64,000 nucleotides of DNA, from contig OZ059839.1 of assembly GCA_964057195.1 (NCBI GenBank), positions 3,348,001-3,412,000 on the forward strand. The letters are read 5' to 3'. Within the stretch, counting starts at the first letter, position 1. Each line of letters begins with the position of its first letter. This stretch comes from Orthosia cruda. Taxonomy: Eukaryota; Arthropoda; Insecta; Lepidoptera; Noctuidae. Below are positions 49,894 to 59,604 of this stretch, in pieces. The notes under the pieces are model-generated. The model ran no database searches. It saw nothing but the letters and a program-made list of their open reading frames with translations, and was not told the DNA's origin. A program made the position numbers and the translations under genes.

Positions 49894-50176
49894 GACTTCT
49901 TCTTTTCGTGTGAGGTGTGGCCTCCTCTGGTGTCAGAGTTAATTAAGCCGCCTCTGGGAATCCCCACAGCCTCTGACTTGGCTATTTCAGACTTACATTA
50001 TAACTATATAAGTCCAGGTTTCCTCACGATGTTTTCCTTCACCGTTGCCTGTGATGTCCAAGATAAACTAAGAAAGTACATATGAATTTGAAAAATCACA
50101 TTGGTACTTGCCCGGATTCGAACCTACGACCTCAAGCACGACAGGCGAGGTCTTAGCCACTGGGCCACCACGAAAC
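49894..50176 (-). mobile_element. tRNA-SINE, best preserved copy
   Basis: On the minus strand the head carries an A box TGGCCCAGTGG (50157-50167) and a perfect B box GGTTCGAATCC (50114-50124), 32 bases apart, as in tRNA genes. The body follows: TTTCTTAGTTTATCTTGGAC, GGTGAAGGAAAACATCGTGA, CTCTGACACCAGAGGAGGCC, and it ends near CGAAAAGAAGAAG. No anticodon arm that would make a working tRNA is evident. Copies at 54195 and 55550 lack the full head. Confidence 0.85.
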
Positions 50177-50204
50177 TAGTGACTGACTGACGCTGTGGGT
50201 TGAA

Positions 50205-50575
50205 ACAGCAGTTAGACCTTATTATATGGTTCCAAATGCTGGACAGGAAAGAAGACGCATGAACAAAGTTCCATACCAGCGAAATTAAGATGCTTACATG
50301 GGCAGGATGTGTGATTCGGTTTGATATAGTGCGCAATGAACACATTCGAGAACCGCTTTCTTTGGTATGGGCACGTCAAGAGACTTAGTGAGGACCATGT
50401 GGTACCAATTGCTCTGTGCCTTCCAGAACGGTGGAAAACGCCCGCAATTGACCTGGTGGTTCAATATAAAAGAGACCTTAAGCGCAGATCAACCTGGCGC
50501 AGGCAAATGAGGTTACCCGACACCAAAAAATAGGACCGGGGAAGGAAGAAGAAGATAAAGAAGATTACCGAGACA
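50205..50575 (+). pseudogene. RTE-like LINE ORF2, C-terminal end
   Basis: Upstream reading YGSKCWTGKKTHE in one frame (50218), then a 66-codon frame (50336-50533) FENRFLWYGHVKRLSEDHVV, ending in RRSTWRRQMRLPDTKK. WYGHVKRL..DHV and WRR..R.PD.K are typical final motifs of a third RTE-like subfamily. The GRGRP region is decayed (CLPERWKTPAID). Confidence 0.75.
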
Positions 50576-51600
50576 TAAAAATTTATAAATTGACAGACAG
50601 ACAGACATGCATTATTCTTTAAGTGAATCATTTAAATCTAAAGCTAAGATACATTATGATTACTACATCCACACATGTTTATTGTTTTTTATAAGAGTAA
50701 TTATGGTAATTTTCAAGATGTTTTCCGTCTGATATAATACGTACTCACATGCAAGTACCTACCTATGTAATTCAAGACAAAAATAGGTTGGTGGATGTCA
50801 CATGTCTAAGACCTATATTTTTAACTGACTTCTAAAAAGTAGGACGATATCGATTCGGTTGTAATTTTTAATTTTTCAATACTACTCCTAAAAGAAGATT
50901 TTTATTAATTTTAATTGTTAAGGATTTTTGAAGAATTTTACTGTACAGGGCCTTTATGATGTAGGGGAGCAATAAGAAGGGATTTTTGGGCATTCAAACT
51001 TTAAGGGTGTGAAACTAAAAAGTCATCTATAGGATACAATACGGATCACGCGAGCGAAGTCGCGGGCGAAGTGCGGGCAATATAAGTAAGATTTTCTGCA
51101 ATACAATCAACAAATTCAGTGTTTTAGTTTGTAATTTATAGACATAAATCGAGGATATTTTGTTGCCATGGCGACAGAGACGTGGAAGTCCTTCTAACTA
51201 ACTTGGAATATAGACATTCTATAAAAGGATAAGTCTAAAAATATGCCAACCGACCGTATGATACGGATATTTGTTCTAAGCACACACGTGTTAATTTGAA
51301 GGTAATAAAGTCAATTTAGGTAAAGTGGTAAAAATCGTTAGTAGATATGTGTGAATTGGTATTGTAAATATGTCTATTTTATCAGTTATTGAGATTGTAG
51401 CGGCACATATGGCCGAATCCTGTGATAGATTCTTTGTTAGCTTGGCAAATAAGAACTGGTACCTACTAATGGTTTAAACCAATGGACACCATACACCAAG
51501 GCAATTGAAACCCTAGGGTTCGACAAATATCGGTGTAAGGAGATCTTTACAGGCAGATGCAATAAGAGATCAGGGACTCTTGAAAAGTGTCATGTTTTAT
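50576..51600. other. No recognised feature
   Basis: About 1 kb of AT-rich sequence without a repeat match in the window or a meaningful frame. A GACAGACAGACA run at 50592-50604 may be a CCGGCCAAG or CTAGCTG remnant. Confidence 0.4.
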
Positions 51601-51604
51601 ATTT

Positions 51605-51790
51605 TTATCATTTTAGGTTCCGAAGTTAAAAAGGAACCCTTATAGTTTCGCAATGTCCGTCTGTCCGTCCGACAGTCTGCAGCTTAGCTCAGAAACTGTT
51701 AGTACTAGAAAACTATAATTTGGCATGAATATGCATATTGATCAAGCCCAGATAGGGGTAAAAAAAAAAATATGGTACCTTTATTGATTT
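51605..51790 (-). repeat. CCGGCCAAG repeat, tail fragment of another type
   Basis: TTTTAGGTTCCGAAGTTAAA and GGAACCCTTATAGTTTCGCA with GTCCGTCTGTCCGTCCGACA form the terminal hairpin and GTCT run; the interior (GAAACTGTTAGTACTAGAAA) is not shared with types A, B or D. Confidence 0.6.
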
Positions 51791-51820
51791 TATGGGGACA
51801 ACAGTTTCCGAACGGTAATA

Positions 51821-52490
51821 GTACATTATGTTACAAGTGTGTAATGTTGGTGATTACCGCTGAGGCGCCATTGAGACAAGAGCCGTAAGGTGAGGGTCTT
51901 AAGAGAGCCGAGGACGGTAATCATCAATACGCACGTGTATCATACGACGTTTTTCAAACACACTTGTGAAGAAAATAATACTAAAAATCATTTCCAACAG
52001 TGAAAACGAGTTGTGATTTTTTTCGCAATGGCGGGCAAAATTAATCAGTTTTCCTAAGCGCGCGCATCTAACAATGTCGATCGGCCATAGACTTAAAATA
52101 ATGAGTTTTCTTTTTTTTTGGCTGTTCGCGGATAGCGTTATAGCCACGTACAAAATGGGGAATTTCAAGTTTTCTTTAATACAGACCAAAACAAAAGTTA
52201 TATTTGAGTGAAAGTTGTATTTATTAAACACGTACAAGTTGAAATTATCTATTTAAATACGAAGTTGCATGAAATGTGTTGCATTTGTACTATTGAGCAC
52301 GATTTTTTTTGTATCGAAACTTTTTTGAGAACAAAGCAACTCAACCAATAAATTAAAAAAAAACTCTATAACTCACTTGTGAATAATAGCAATGAAAAAG
52401 TCACAGTTTGATAACAGGTGACATTATGTGTCTAATTGCGGTGAAATAAGAGCCACTTTATGAGCAAGTGTGTTGAAAAGTTAATTTTGT
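51821..52490 (+). repeat. Dispersed element with internal palindromes, copy 2
   Basis: Counterpart of 44645-45240: CATTATGTTACAAGTGTG, TGATTACCGCTGAGGCG, GACGGTAATCATCAATACGC, ATCATACGACGTTTTTC and GAAATAAGAGCCACTTTATG ... AGCAAGTGTGTTG. GATTACCGC and GACGGTAATC are inverse. The minus frame 51899-52237 lies in it and has no motif. Confidence 0.55.
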
Positions 52491-52589
52491 CCCTTCATTA
52501 GAGCAATGTTCGGTGTTATAATTGTTTATGAACGTTAGTAATGTTATCTATTTATTTTGGTGAATGTTACGACACTCTTTTTCTTATTC

Positions 52590-52900
52590 AGTCTTCATTT
52601 TTGAAGGCCGTGCCCTTCATGGAACGCTTTGACGGAGTCACTGACGAGCTGCTTCCAAGCCACTCTTTCATCTGCTTTTCTCAGGGTAGTGGTCACCGTG
52701 AGTCCTGTAATCGCTCTTATCTATTCTGAACTTCTGACCAGCGTGTAGTTGAACGTCCGCGCGGTCTTTTACCATCCACTTTTCCATTACAACCAGTTTA
52801 TCGAGGTTGTCTGGCTGTCTTCGAGCGATATGATCAATTTAATTCAGGACTCTCTGGTAGCATAACGTGGAGAGTCTGGAAGCAACGAATTTGTATGTAA
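52590..52900 (-). pseudogene. RTE-like LINE ORF2, C-terminal end, frameshifted
   Basis: On the minus strand, reading across frames: GKRPRGRSTTRWSE, then a decayed TGLTVTTTL-like part, then EKQMKEWLGSSSSVTPSKR in a shifted frame (unshifted it reads ADERVAWKQL..DSVKAFHEG). These are C-terminal motifs of another RTE-like subfamily. Dead copy with several frame breaks. Confidence 0.6.
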
Positions 52901-53148
52901 TTTCTTCTTCTTATTTGATGTTCAGCTAGTGGAGAGTAGACTTATTAGTGCGCTTTGATGTCCATGGTATGTGCAATATTCTTCTCCAGCACCACATCTG
53001 AAAGGCTAAATTTTTCTTCGATCCACAGTGCAAATTGTCCAGGATTCGGTGCCAAACAGAAATGTCGAGAATACCAAAGTTCTCACAAGTATCTTAATTG
53101 CCATTGGCATTACGATACATTAATTCAATATAAATATCATTTCCTTTC

Positions 53149-53658
53149 CAATGATATTCTAGTAAACAGATACGTTATACACTCACAAAAAAAACCGAAA
53201 AAAGTGTTCCGCACAGCAGCGGCAGCACACATACACACTTTTCATTCATCTGACATTTCACTACAAATCGAAAGGGATGGCTTGATAAAACCAACAAGAA
53301 AAAAAGAGGCAGCTAGTGTTTGTTACTTGCGTGTGAATGTAAACAAACATTATTCTGACCATCAATGTTATTTCTTTTTCTAACCTCCAAATATCAGAAT
53401 ATTAGAAAAATATTAAACTGTGGTGTATCGCGTGCTTACATATGGTATAAGATCCTTTCTGTTTTATGTACTTTGGTATCATAATTGGTACACTTTCTAA
53501 ATACACACGACGGAAATTTTAATTTAGTTTTTGTTTCAACAAAGCGTATCGCTCTCCGCCATGCATGACATAGACTAAAGACTACGTCCCAATTAGGACG
53601 TATTCGAATCTTCACAATGCGCGCGCTCATAACATATCTGTTTACTAGAATATCATTG
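53149..53658. mobile_element. hAT-like non-autonomous element, 510 bp
   Basis: Left CAATGATATTCTAGTAAACA and the inverse of the right end are identical over 30 bases but for one base (GATACGTTAT / GATATGTTAT). Flanks TTCCTTTC (53141-53148) and TTCTTTTC (53659-53666) match at 7 of 8. CAATG ends with 8-bp duplications fit hAT. The frames at 52955-53383 and 53436-53630 cross or lie inside the element and show no transposase motif. Confidence 0.85.
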
Positions 53659-53789
53659 TTCTTTTCACTATTATTTGTCTTCTTCTTTATATGTGATATT
53701 TATTAGTAATTTATATAGTATTGTATGTATGTATTTTATTTTATTATGTTTAAGTATTATTTTTTAAGATATACTAATATAATTAATGC

Positions 53790-53985
53790 GTATGTTTGGA
53801 TGGATGGATGTTTGCTACCAATAACCCCAGAACGGCTGAACGGATCTTGATGAAATTTGACGCATAGATGGATTATAGTCTGGATTAGCACATAAGCTTT
53901 TTATTCCGGAAAGATGACCGGTTCCCATGGGACAACTTACGACTTTCACGCAGGCCAAGCCGCTGGCGGATACTAGTTTAAGATA
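53790..53985 (-). repeat. CTAGCTG-like repeat, AACGGCTGAACGGATC variant
   Basis: Inverse of ACTAGTATCCGCCAGCGGCT, GTGAAAGTCGTAAGTTGTCC, CATGGGAACCGGTCATC and GATCCGTTCAGCCGTTCTGG. The usual order of this lepidopteran repeat; only copy of its variant here. Confidence 0.55.
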
Positions 53986-54192
53986 TTTTGTACACTGACC
54001 CTCAGCCCTAAATTCATCTCCTTTCGTTGAGTCCATCCAAAGGTTATCTGTAAGAGATTGACATGTTCGAGAAGACCGCCTTAGCTCAATAAAACGCTTT
54101 AGCTCAAAACCTCCTTGGGTAGACTCCTGCGCAGCAAAACAATCTGGAATAAATCTCTCCAAAGTTTTTTTTTTATAATAATGATGGGCTTA
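53986..54192. other. Unassigned retroelement-like scrap
   Basis: TAAATTCATCTCCTTTCGTT, CCATCCAAAGGTTATCTGT and GAGAAGACCGCCTT look like a degraded LINE region that I recall but cannot name. Confidence 0.25.
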
Positions 54193-54194
54193 CG

Positions 54195-54425
54195 TTCTTC
54201 TTCTTTTCGTGTGAGGCTGGGGCCACCTCTGGCATCAGAGTTAATTAAGCTGCCTCTAGGAACCCCACAGAAATCTTACTTGGCTATTTCAGATTTACGG
54301 AAACTATATAAGTCCAGGTTTCCTGACGATGTTTTCCTTCACCGTTGCCTGTGATGTCCAAGATAAACTAAGAAAGTACATAATTCATTTGAAAAAGTCA
54401 CATTGGCCTAGATCTGAACCCACAA
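54195..54425 (-). repeat. tRNA-SINE, head lost
   Basis: Body matches 49894-50100 (inverse of GGTTTCCTGACGATGTTTTC, CACCGTTGCCTGTGATGTCC, GATAAACTAAGAAAGTACAT). At the head, only a decayed GGCCTAGATCTGAACCC remains in place of the B box. Confidence 0.75.
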
Positions 54426-54559
54426 TCCACGATTCAGGAAAAAAAATGCACGGAGAAAATATCCAAGGCTTCGAATACTTTACAAGAATACAACTGCAAC
54501 TTTCTCGTTGAAATAGATTTAAACAAGGCAGGCAGTTGGAAGAAATACGCAGTTTTTAT

Positions 54560-54648
54560 GATGATGGTGTTCTTCAGAGGCCAGGTACGGCAAACATGAC
54601 CGGCGTGCTGCTATGACTAGATGTATGAATGTTAATGACGCAAAATGA
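54560..54648 (+). repeat. RTE-like LINE fragment
   Basis: GGTGTTCTTCAGAGGCCAGG, CTATGACTAGATGTATGAAT match the part of 5735-6267 that encodes GDVLQKGQVR ... MTRCINV. Confidence 0.6.
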
Positions 54649-54649
54649 T

Positions 54650-54805
54650 TGAAATTCCTTGCCGTAGTCTGTGTTTCCTGATAGCTACAATCCCCTAGAT
54701 TTTTAAGTCAAGAATGAATAGGTTACTTGTAGCCAAGCGTGCTTTACGGTCGACCACATTATCGTTTACCATCAGGCGAGATAGTGGTCAAACGCAAGCC
54801 TACCG
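54650..54805 (+). pseudogene. Jockey/CR1-like LINE 3' end
   Basis: GATTGAAATTCCTTGCCGTA (the WNSLPESV site), CAAGAATGAATAGGTTACTT, CACATTATCGTTTACCATCA and GATAGTGGTCAAACGCAAGC. Confidence 0.75.
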
Positions 54806-54819
54806 TTATTATAAAAAAA

Positions 54820-55110
54820 ACAAGAAATATGATCTTGGCAGGATTGTTTCTGCTAACCCAACACAAGTTCGTTCAAGTTCCAGTAAGATATGATGTGAAT
54901 ACTCGACATGCAAAAACAAAATCTTTTCAAGTGCCACGCAAATATAATTTTTATGGTAGACGCACCGCATCTGTCATAATACCTAATCTACTAAACCAAA
55001 TACCCTTAGACATCAGAGACTCAATGAGCAGTAAAAATGTGAAGCGCAAGCTGAAACAACACTACATCGATCTGATTAAACCTTCATTTATTAATACTGA
55101 TTAATATGCG
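54820..55110 (+). pseudogene. LINE ORF2 C-terminal fragment
   Basis: An open frame ends at 55104; its reading PVRYDVNTRHAKTKSFQVPR, then YGRRTASVIIPNLLNQIPLD and KRKLKQHYIDL resembles the far C-terminus of CR1/Jockey-group ORF2 (RTAS..P.L.N.LP, K..LK.H). The frame's first methionine at 54739 lies in the neighbouring LINE tail, so the 121-codon frame is a chance fusion of two remnants. Confidence 0.6.
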
Positions 55111-55114
55111 TTAA

Positions 55115-55548
55115 TCAAATGCCAGACCATGGCATGCTAAGACAGACCCCAGGGGTCTAATGGTGTGCTTTGTGTAATCCTAAGGACATCTAGTTTGTAT
55201 AATAAAAAGTAAAAACCACCATGGGATTAAGGCGAGAATTTATATAGGTATCTCAATTTACACAAACATCTTATCAATGTGATATCCTCGAGAGACTCAA
55301 GAATCGATCCATATTCTTACTATATATAGCTGTAACTAAGTAGAGCTATTAAGTATTGTCCATATAAAGAAAATTATTGTGCAGAAGGTCTGATTTGCAC
55401 GACAAATCAGAACTATCAATATTTCTTAACTTTCTTCGGGATACAGCCTGTAACTGTCCCACTGCAGGGCGGAGGGCTCTTCTAATACAGAGAATGCACA
55501 AGCAACGCTCGCACGCTTGCTCAGTGCGAGTTTGCGATTTCGAACTTA
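55115..55548. other. No recognised feature
   Basis: A GC-richer part at 55440-55540 (CAACGCTCGCACGCTTGC) has no motif. Confidence 0.35.
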
Positions 55549-55549
55549 T

Positions 55550-55672
55550 GACTATAAATCCAGGTTTCCTCGCGATATTTTCCTTCATCGCTGTCAGTGA
55601 TGTCCAAGATAAACTTAAAAAGTACATATGAATCTGAAAAAGTCACATTGGTACTTGCGCGGATACACCAAC
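55550..55672 (-). repeat. tRNA-SINE internal fragment
   Basis: Inverse of CCAGGTTTCCTCGCGATATT, TGATGTCCAAGATAAACTTA and GTCACATTGGTACTTGCGC; stops just before the B box. Confidence 0.7.
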
Positions 55673-55744
55673 CCATCAAAAAATATTAAATAAAGTAATG
55701 TGTATCCTGGCCTCCCTAACTTTATTGAACAGTCTCGATTTGGG

Positions 55745-56045
55745 GTTTGCCAGCTATAGAGCGCAAAACAAGCATGAAAGACGTAGGCAAAAAGGCTGCC
55801 AGGCTCAAATGGGATTGGGCCGTTCACTCTAATCACATGCAATTTGACCGCTGGGCAGGCGTCACCACACAGTGGGTTCCTGAAGATAGAAGGTGCCGTC
55901 GAAGCCGGCCCAGAAAGACGTGACAAGATGATTTGGACGCGAAAGTACCATAAGGGCGGGATAGTTCGAGACGGCGCGGGCAAAGAATGTCTGGCAAGAA
56001 TTGGGGCAGGTCGTTGCCCAGGAGTTGGTCAGCAATGGCTAGGGA
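55745..56045 (+). pseudogene. RTE-like LINE ORF2, C-terminal end
   Basis: From 55774 the reading is MKDVGKKAARLKWDWAVHSN, FDRWAGVTTQWVPEDRRCRR, SRPRKT, a stop in place of the usual tryptophan (TGA at 55921), then QDDLDAK. KDVG.KAA.LKWDWAGH and W.PEDGRR.RGRP.RRW.DDLDA are characteristic of a fourth RTE-like subfamily. Further stops follow. It is immediately followed by a tRNA-like head on the other strand. Confidence 0.75.
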
Positions 56046-56118
56046 AATGCGCCTGGCTGGGTTCGAACCAACAACGTCGTTATTTGGAGCCATTACCAAT
56101 GCGCCACCACTGCTCTGA
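56040..56118 (-). repeat. tRNA-like SINE head
   Basis: On the minus strand, A box TGGCGCATTGG (56096-56106) and B box GGTTCGAACCC (56059-56069), 26 bases apart. The rest of the SINE is not recognisable, so a working tRNA is unlikely (no complete acceptor stem seen). Confidence 0.6.
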
Positions 56119-56374
56119 TACCTGACCTATCACCACCCACCACCTACTCACCTATCTCATATATCACGTGTATGCCAATACTTCTGTATCTTTTCTGTCC
56201 GGTGACATAATAATCTATTATATTATCGTTAATTAAACCTCAGAGGCGCCATTAAGAAAATAGACCAACACAATACTGAATAGGATTATCAATAGTGTAA
56301 TAATATCAAGGGACTATTCTTGTCAATCTCTTCTGTTTGATGATCTTAGGAGTAAGTAAACCTATTATGGTTTG

Positions 56375-56445
56375 GAGACTATAGACAAGTATCAATTTAT
56401 CAATGAAAGCGTCGCTATTGGAAATATGTTAAGCAATATTATTCA
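56375..56445 (+). repeat. 158-unit, left part, split
   Basis: TATCAATTTATCAATGAAAG, CGTCGCTATTGGAAATATGT. The unit continues at 56740 (GTCAAGCTCTATCAAAATGT, ATGTGATCAATCC) after an AGCTTTT repeat, so the latter was inserted into it. Confidence 0.6.
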
Positions 56446-56446
56446 T

Positions 56447-56722
56447 TAAACAATATTTTTTATACAAGCTTTTTTCGTATTCTTCTCAGCAAACCCTTTC
56501 TTTTGATACTCATATCATGGCAGTGCACAAAAAATATCTAGTCCGCCATCTTGGGCCGTCCGCCATATTGACTTTTGAATGACCATGCATTGTCATCAAA
56601 ACTAAACGTGTATGCAAAATTTCATCTTAATCGGTTGAAAATAACTCCTTCACAATTCAGTTGCAAGATCTGACCCAAATATACTTACAAACATACATAC
56701 ATTGCAAGTTAAATAAAAGCTT
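56447..56722 (-). mobile_element. AGCTTTT repeat nested in a 158-unit
   Basis: From ATACAAGCTTTTTTCGTATT to AATAAAAGCTTGTA. Inverse of 44262-44545: CAAACCCTTTCTTTTGATAC, ACGTGTATGCAAAATTTCAT and TTGCAAGATCTGACCC. Confidence 0.8.
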
Positions 56723-56739
56723 GTATTATGTATATGCTT

Positions 56740-56848
56740 GGATTGTCAAGCTCTATCAAAATGTCATGTGATCAATCCATTTTGGTATTTCGAACATGAC
56801 CATCGCTTATATCAAATAAGTTTTGTCTAGCTTCTAAGGTAAATCCAA
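56740..56848 (+). repeat. 158-unit, right part
   Basis: GTCAAGCTCTATCAAAATGT, GATCAATCCATTTTGGTATT, CATGACCATCGCTTATATCA and TTTTGTCTAG, the second half of the monomer. Confidence 0.6.
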
Positions 56849-56949
56849 TAATACGGTTACATTGTCAAGTCAACTAAAACTCGAGTGACTGAAAATTCAT
56901 ACAAAATAATTATTAAGTAAAAATAAACCTTTTTGAACTAAAATATACT

Positions 56950-57125
56950 ATACTAGCGGGTGCCTCGCGGTTTCACCCGAGTATTTCCCGTTCCCGTAGG
57001 AATACAAGGATAAACAGTATCCTATGATAGTGTAGCTTCCCAACGGTGAAAGATTTTTGAAATCAGTCCAGTAGTTTTTAAGATTATTCGTTACATACAA
57101 ACAAACAATAATATTAGTAAATATG
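56950..57125 (+). repeat. CTAGCTG repeat
   Basis: ACTAGCGGGTGCCTCGCGGT, CCGTTCCCGTAGGAATACAA, GAAATCAGTCCAGTAGTTTT and a short CAAA run; ends AATAATATTAGTAAAT. Confidence 0.75.
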
Positions 57126-57359
57126 TAATATCACTTGCTAAACACTACTAATGAGCCCAAACGCGATGTTAGTATCTGTTCTGGTTGAGGAGTTGCTATG
57201 GCCACCTTTCGGCTCCACCATGAAACAAGATCTATAGTACCATATTATTTCAATGTTTCCAAAGTTACATAAGCACGCCAAATCGAATTACTAGTTGCCG
57301 GACATACGTACTAAAGCAAGGTGATTTAAAGATTGTAATACATAAAATTATTCATATTT

Positions 57360-57626
57360 TTTTTTATTGTTTTATACAATCTTTTTTCGTATTCTACTCA
57401 GCAAACTCTTTCATTTGATACTCATATCATGGAAATGCACAAAAAATAACTAGTCCACCACCTCGGGCCGTCCGCCATATTGGATTTAGAATGACGTCAC
57501 TTAGCTAACCATGCATTGTTATCCAAACTAAACGTGTATGCAAAATTTCATCTTGTAGGAAAACTGCTTTAAAATTCAGTTGTAAGATTTGACCCGAATA
57601 CACTTACATACATATATTGCAAGTTA
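57360..57626 (-). mobile_element. AGCTTTT repeat
   Basis: ATACAATCTTTTTTCGTATT to AATAAAATCTTGTA, with the same interior as the copy at 56447 but a short deletion near TCATCTTGTAGG, which it shares with the copy at 61185. Confidence 0.8.
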
Positions 57627-57750
57627 AATAAAATCTTGTAAAAACATCAAAAATGACATCACGCCGCTTCCAGTTGAAACGGATACAACTGAGTGCCTTG
57701 TTATAAATGGAGTAGCTGATTATCAGTCCTCATTAATCCAGTATCTTGGC

Positions 57751-57953
57751 AACACGATAAGCAAGACTGGTGTCAGTTTTCAGGCTTCTGACTAGCCGTA
57801 ACGACTGTCAAAGATCTTCAAATGACAGCCGTGACCCTTGCTTAAAGTGCTTACCGAGATATGAAGAAATGTCGGTATGTCATGGATAGTAACCCTTCTA
57901 TGGACTGACCTCGGCAAGTGTTGCTTAACCTTAAAGATCGAACCGTGCGACGA
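57751..57953 (-). repeat. 5S-SINE, tail lost
   Basis: Inverse of the family from the head (GTTGCTTAACCTTAAAGATC, 57919) through CCGTAACGACTGTCAAAGAT to CAAGACTGGTGTCAG. Diverged in the C-box region. Confidence 0.75.
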
Positions 57954-57954
57954 T

Positions 57955-58035
57955 CGAAATCATCGCGTTAAATTGCCGTGATATATTGTTTTTCAATTAT
58001 GAAACACGAAAGTTTTAAAGTTAATAGAACAAAAT
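57955..58035 (+). repeat. Half of the 16341 hairpin element
   Basis: AAATCATCGCGTTAAATTGC, ATATATTGTTTTTCAATTAT and GAAACACGAAAGTTTTAAAG match 16384-16455. The other arm is absent; it abuts the 5S-SINE head. Confidence 0.65.
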
Positions 58036-58153
58036 CTAGTTTATCCATATATTGGTATTTTTTGGTAAAAAATACATAATAATAAATATTATCACCAAAT
58101 TTCAAGTTCATAGGTCAATAATAAAACGTTTAAAAATATTTCTTGTCAATTGA

Positions 58154-59134
58154 ATGGCATCTGTATTCCTAGACATCCAACAGGCATTTGACAGGGTTTG
58201 GCACGATGGTCTCCTGTACAAAATAAAGAGCAGCTTACCACATAGCTTTCACATGTTGATGAAATTATATCTCTCAGACAGAATATTCCAAGTGAAGGAG
58301 GCGGGTGCGACTTCTGGTTTTTACAACATAAAAGCGGGCGTTCCACAAGGATCCGTCTTGGGACCCATACTGAATACCCTATATACGGCAGATCTTCCAA
58401 CATTATCAGGCTTAACCACAGCTACATACGCTGACGACACCGCCATCCTGGCCTGTAACAATGATCCAGCTGCCGCATCAAATACCTTACAGCAGGGACT
58501 TCACAAGATCAATGAGTGGCTTCAAACTTGGAAAATCAAAGCCAGTACATCTAAGTCTGTGCAAGTCACCTTTACACTGAGAAGAGGTAACTGCCCACCT
58601 GTAAAACTAGGCGGCACCACTCTACCGCACGAGGACAGTGTCAGGTACCTGGGTATGCATTTGGACCGCCGCTTGACGTGGAAAAATCATATCAAGTGTA
58701 AACGAGAGGAACTCAACATTCGGTATAGACAACCTACACTGGCTGCTTGGTCAAACAGTAAATTGTTTACAGATAATAAACTGCTTATCTATAAAACTGT
58801 CCTTAAGCCTGTCTGGATGTATGGCATACAACTGTGGGGTAGTGCCAGTGATACAAACATCTCGATGCTTCAGCGTCTGCAGAACATCATACTGAGAACG
58901 ATTAGCATCGCTCACTGGTTCATCACAAACAATGAAATACACCAACAGTTACAAATGAACACAGTTAAAGAAGAAATTCGATTAACAGCGGCGACAAACA
59001 AGCAGCGACTGTCTCTTCACCCAAATGAACTAGCAGTCCAATTAATGTGCCAAAATTATTCCAACCGCCTCAAAAGGCATGATATAATGAAGCTGCACAA
59101 CAGATGGTTGCTATGTTGTACTGAAGAAGAGTAG
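58154..59134 (+). CDS. Jockey-clade reverse transcriptase, 5'-truncated
   Basis: A 326-codon frame with reverse transcriptase motif A (FLDIQQAFDRVWHDGLLYKI, residues 5-24), motif B (AGVPQGSVLGP, 61-71), the catalytic TYADDTA (91-97), then RYLGMHLDRRLTW, LIYKTVLKPVWMYGIQLWG and SMLQRLQNIILRTI. This is the second part of ORF2 of Jockey-type LINEs such as those annotated as RNA-directed DNA polymerase from mobile element jockey. The N-terminal endonuclease and fingers are absent; a stop lies directly before the first ATG, so the truncation point is about 58150. One short stretch near 58690-58740 looks shorter than usual. No stop within the frame, but the copy cannot be autonomous. Ends in an A run at about 59250-59261. 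Confidence 0.9.
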   Translation: MASVFLDIQQAFDRVWHDGLLYKIKSSLPHSFHMLMKLYLSDRIFQVKEAGATSGFYNIKAGVPQGSVLGPILNTLYTADLPTLSGLTTATYADDTAILACNNDPAAASNTLQQGLHKINEWLQTWKIKASTSKSVQVTFTLRRGNCPPVKLGGTTLPHEDSVRYLGMHLDRRLTWKNHIKCKREELNIRYRQPTLAAWSNSKLFTDNKLLIYKTVLKPVWMYGIQLWGSASDTNISMLQRLQNIILRTISIAHWFITNNEIHQQLQMNTVKEEIRLTAATNKQRLSLHPNELAVQLMCQNYSNRLKRHDIMKLHNRWLLCCTEEE

Positions 59135-59261
59135 CTGCAGAAGAAGAAGAGTAGCTGTCCTCACTGGAGGAAGCACTCTACAAGTCATTGACCCGTGAAC
59201 ACATCTGATTATAGTCTATGAAGACTGATGGCAGATAACAACAAACATCAAAAAAAAAAAT
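59135..59261 (+). repeat. 3' UTR and A tail of the Jockey-like copy
   Basis: GAAGAAGAAGAGTAGC follows the stop codon, and AACAACAAACATC leads into 11 A. The next base begins the CCGGCCAAG type D remnant. Confidence 0.65.
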
Positions 59262-59407
59262 GTATGGCTTTGGGTCAATAAGTTGCACTGTGAAAATTTG
59301 AAGACTGTAGCCTCAAACGGGTGACAGATGACGGCAGACAGACAGACACGTGAGTGACAGCAATAGGATTCGATTTAGACCCTTCTGGTACGGAACCCTA
59401 AAAACAG
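59245..59407 (+). repeat. CCGGCCAAG repeat, type D, 3' part
   Basis: GGGTCAATAAGTTGCACTGT, ACAGACAGACAC and CTGGTACGGAACCCTAAAAA. Matches, inverted, 25695-25860. The head is missing; the LINE A tail lies at the break, so the two overlap by a few uncertain bases. Confidence 0.65.
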
Positions 59408-59604
59408 AAATACCCTATAATTCTAGTAAGTTCACAGGATATATAATTAGTTTTGCTAACAGCTCGGGACACTTCGTCACCGAGTAACTAAAGATAATTG
59501 TAATTATTTACCGAAGATATTGAGAAAATGGAATCGTCATAATACAAATAGGACGTGCCCTATTGTGACGTGCTATCTCTTTATGGCATTGGATCCAAAA
59601 CGAA

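Noticed and set aside
50110..50176. A true tRNA gene on the minus strand
   Set aside because: A and B boxes are good, but I see no matching acceptor stem, and the sequence continues into a repeated body found at two other places.
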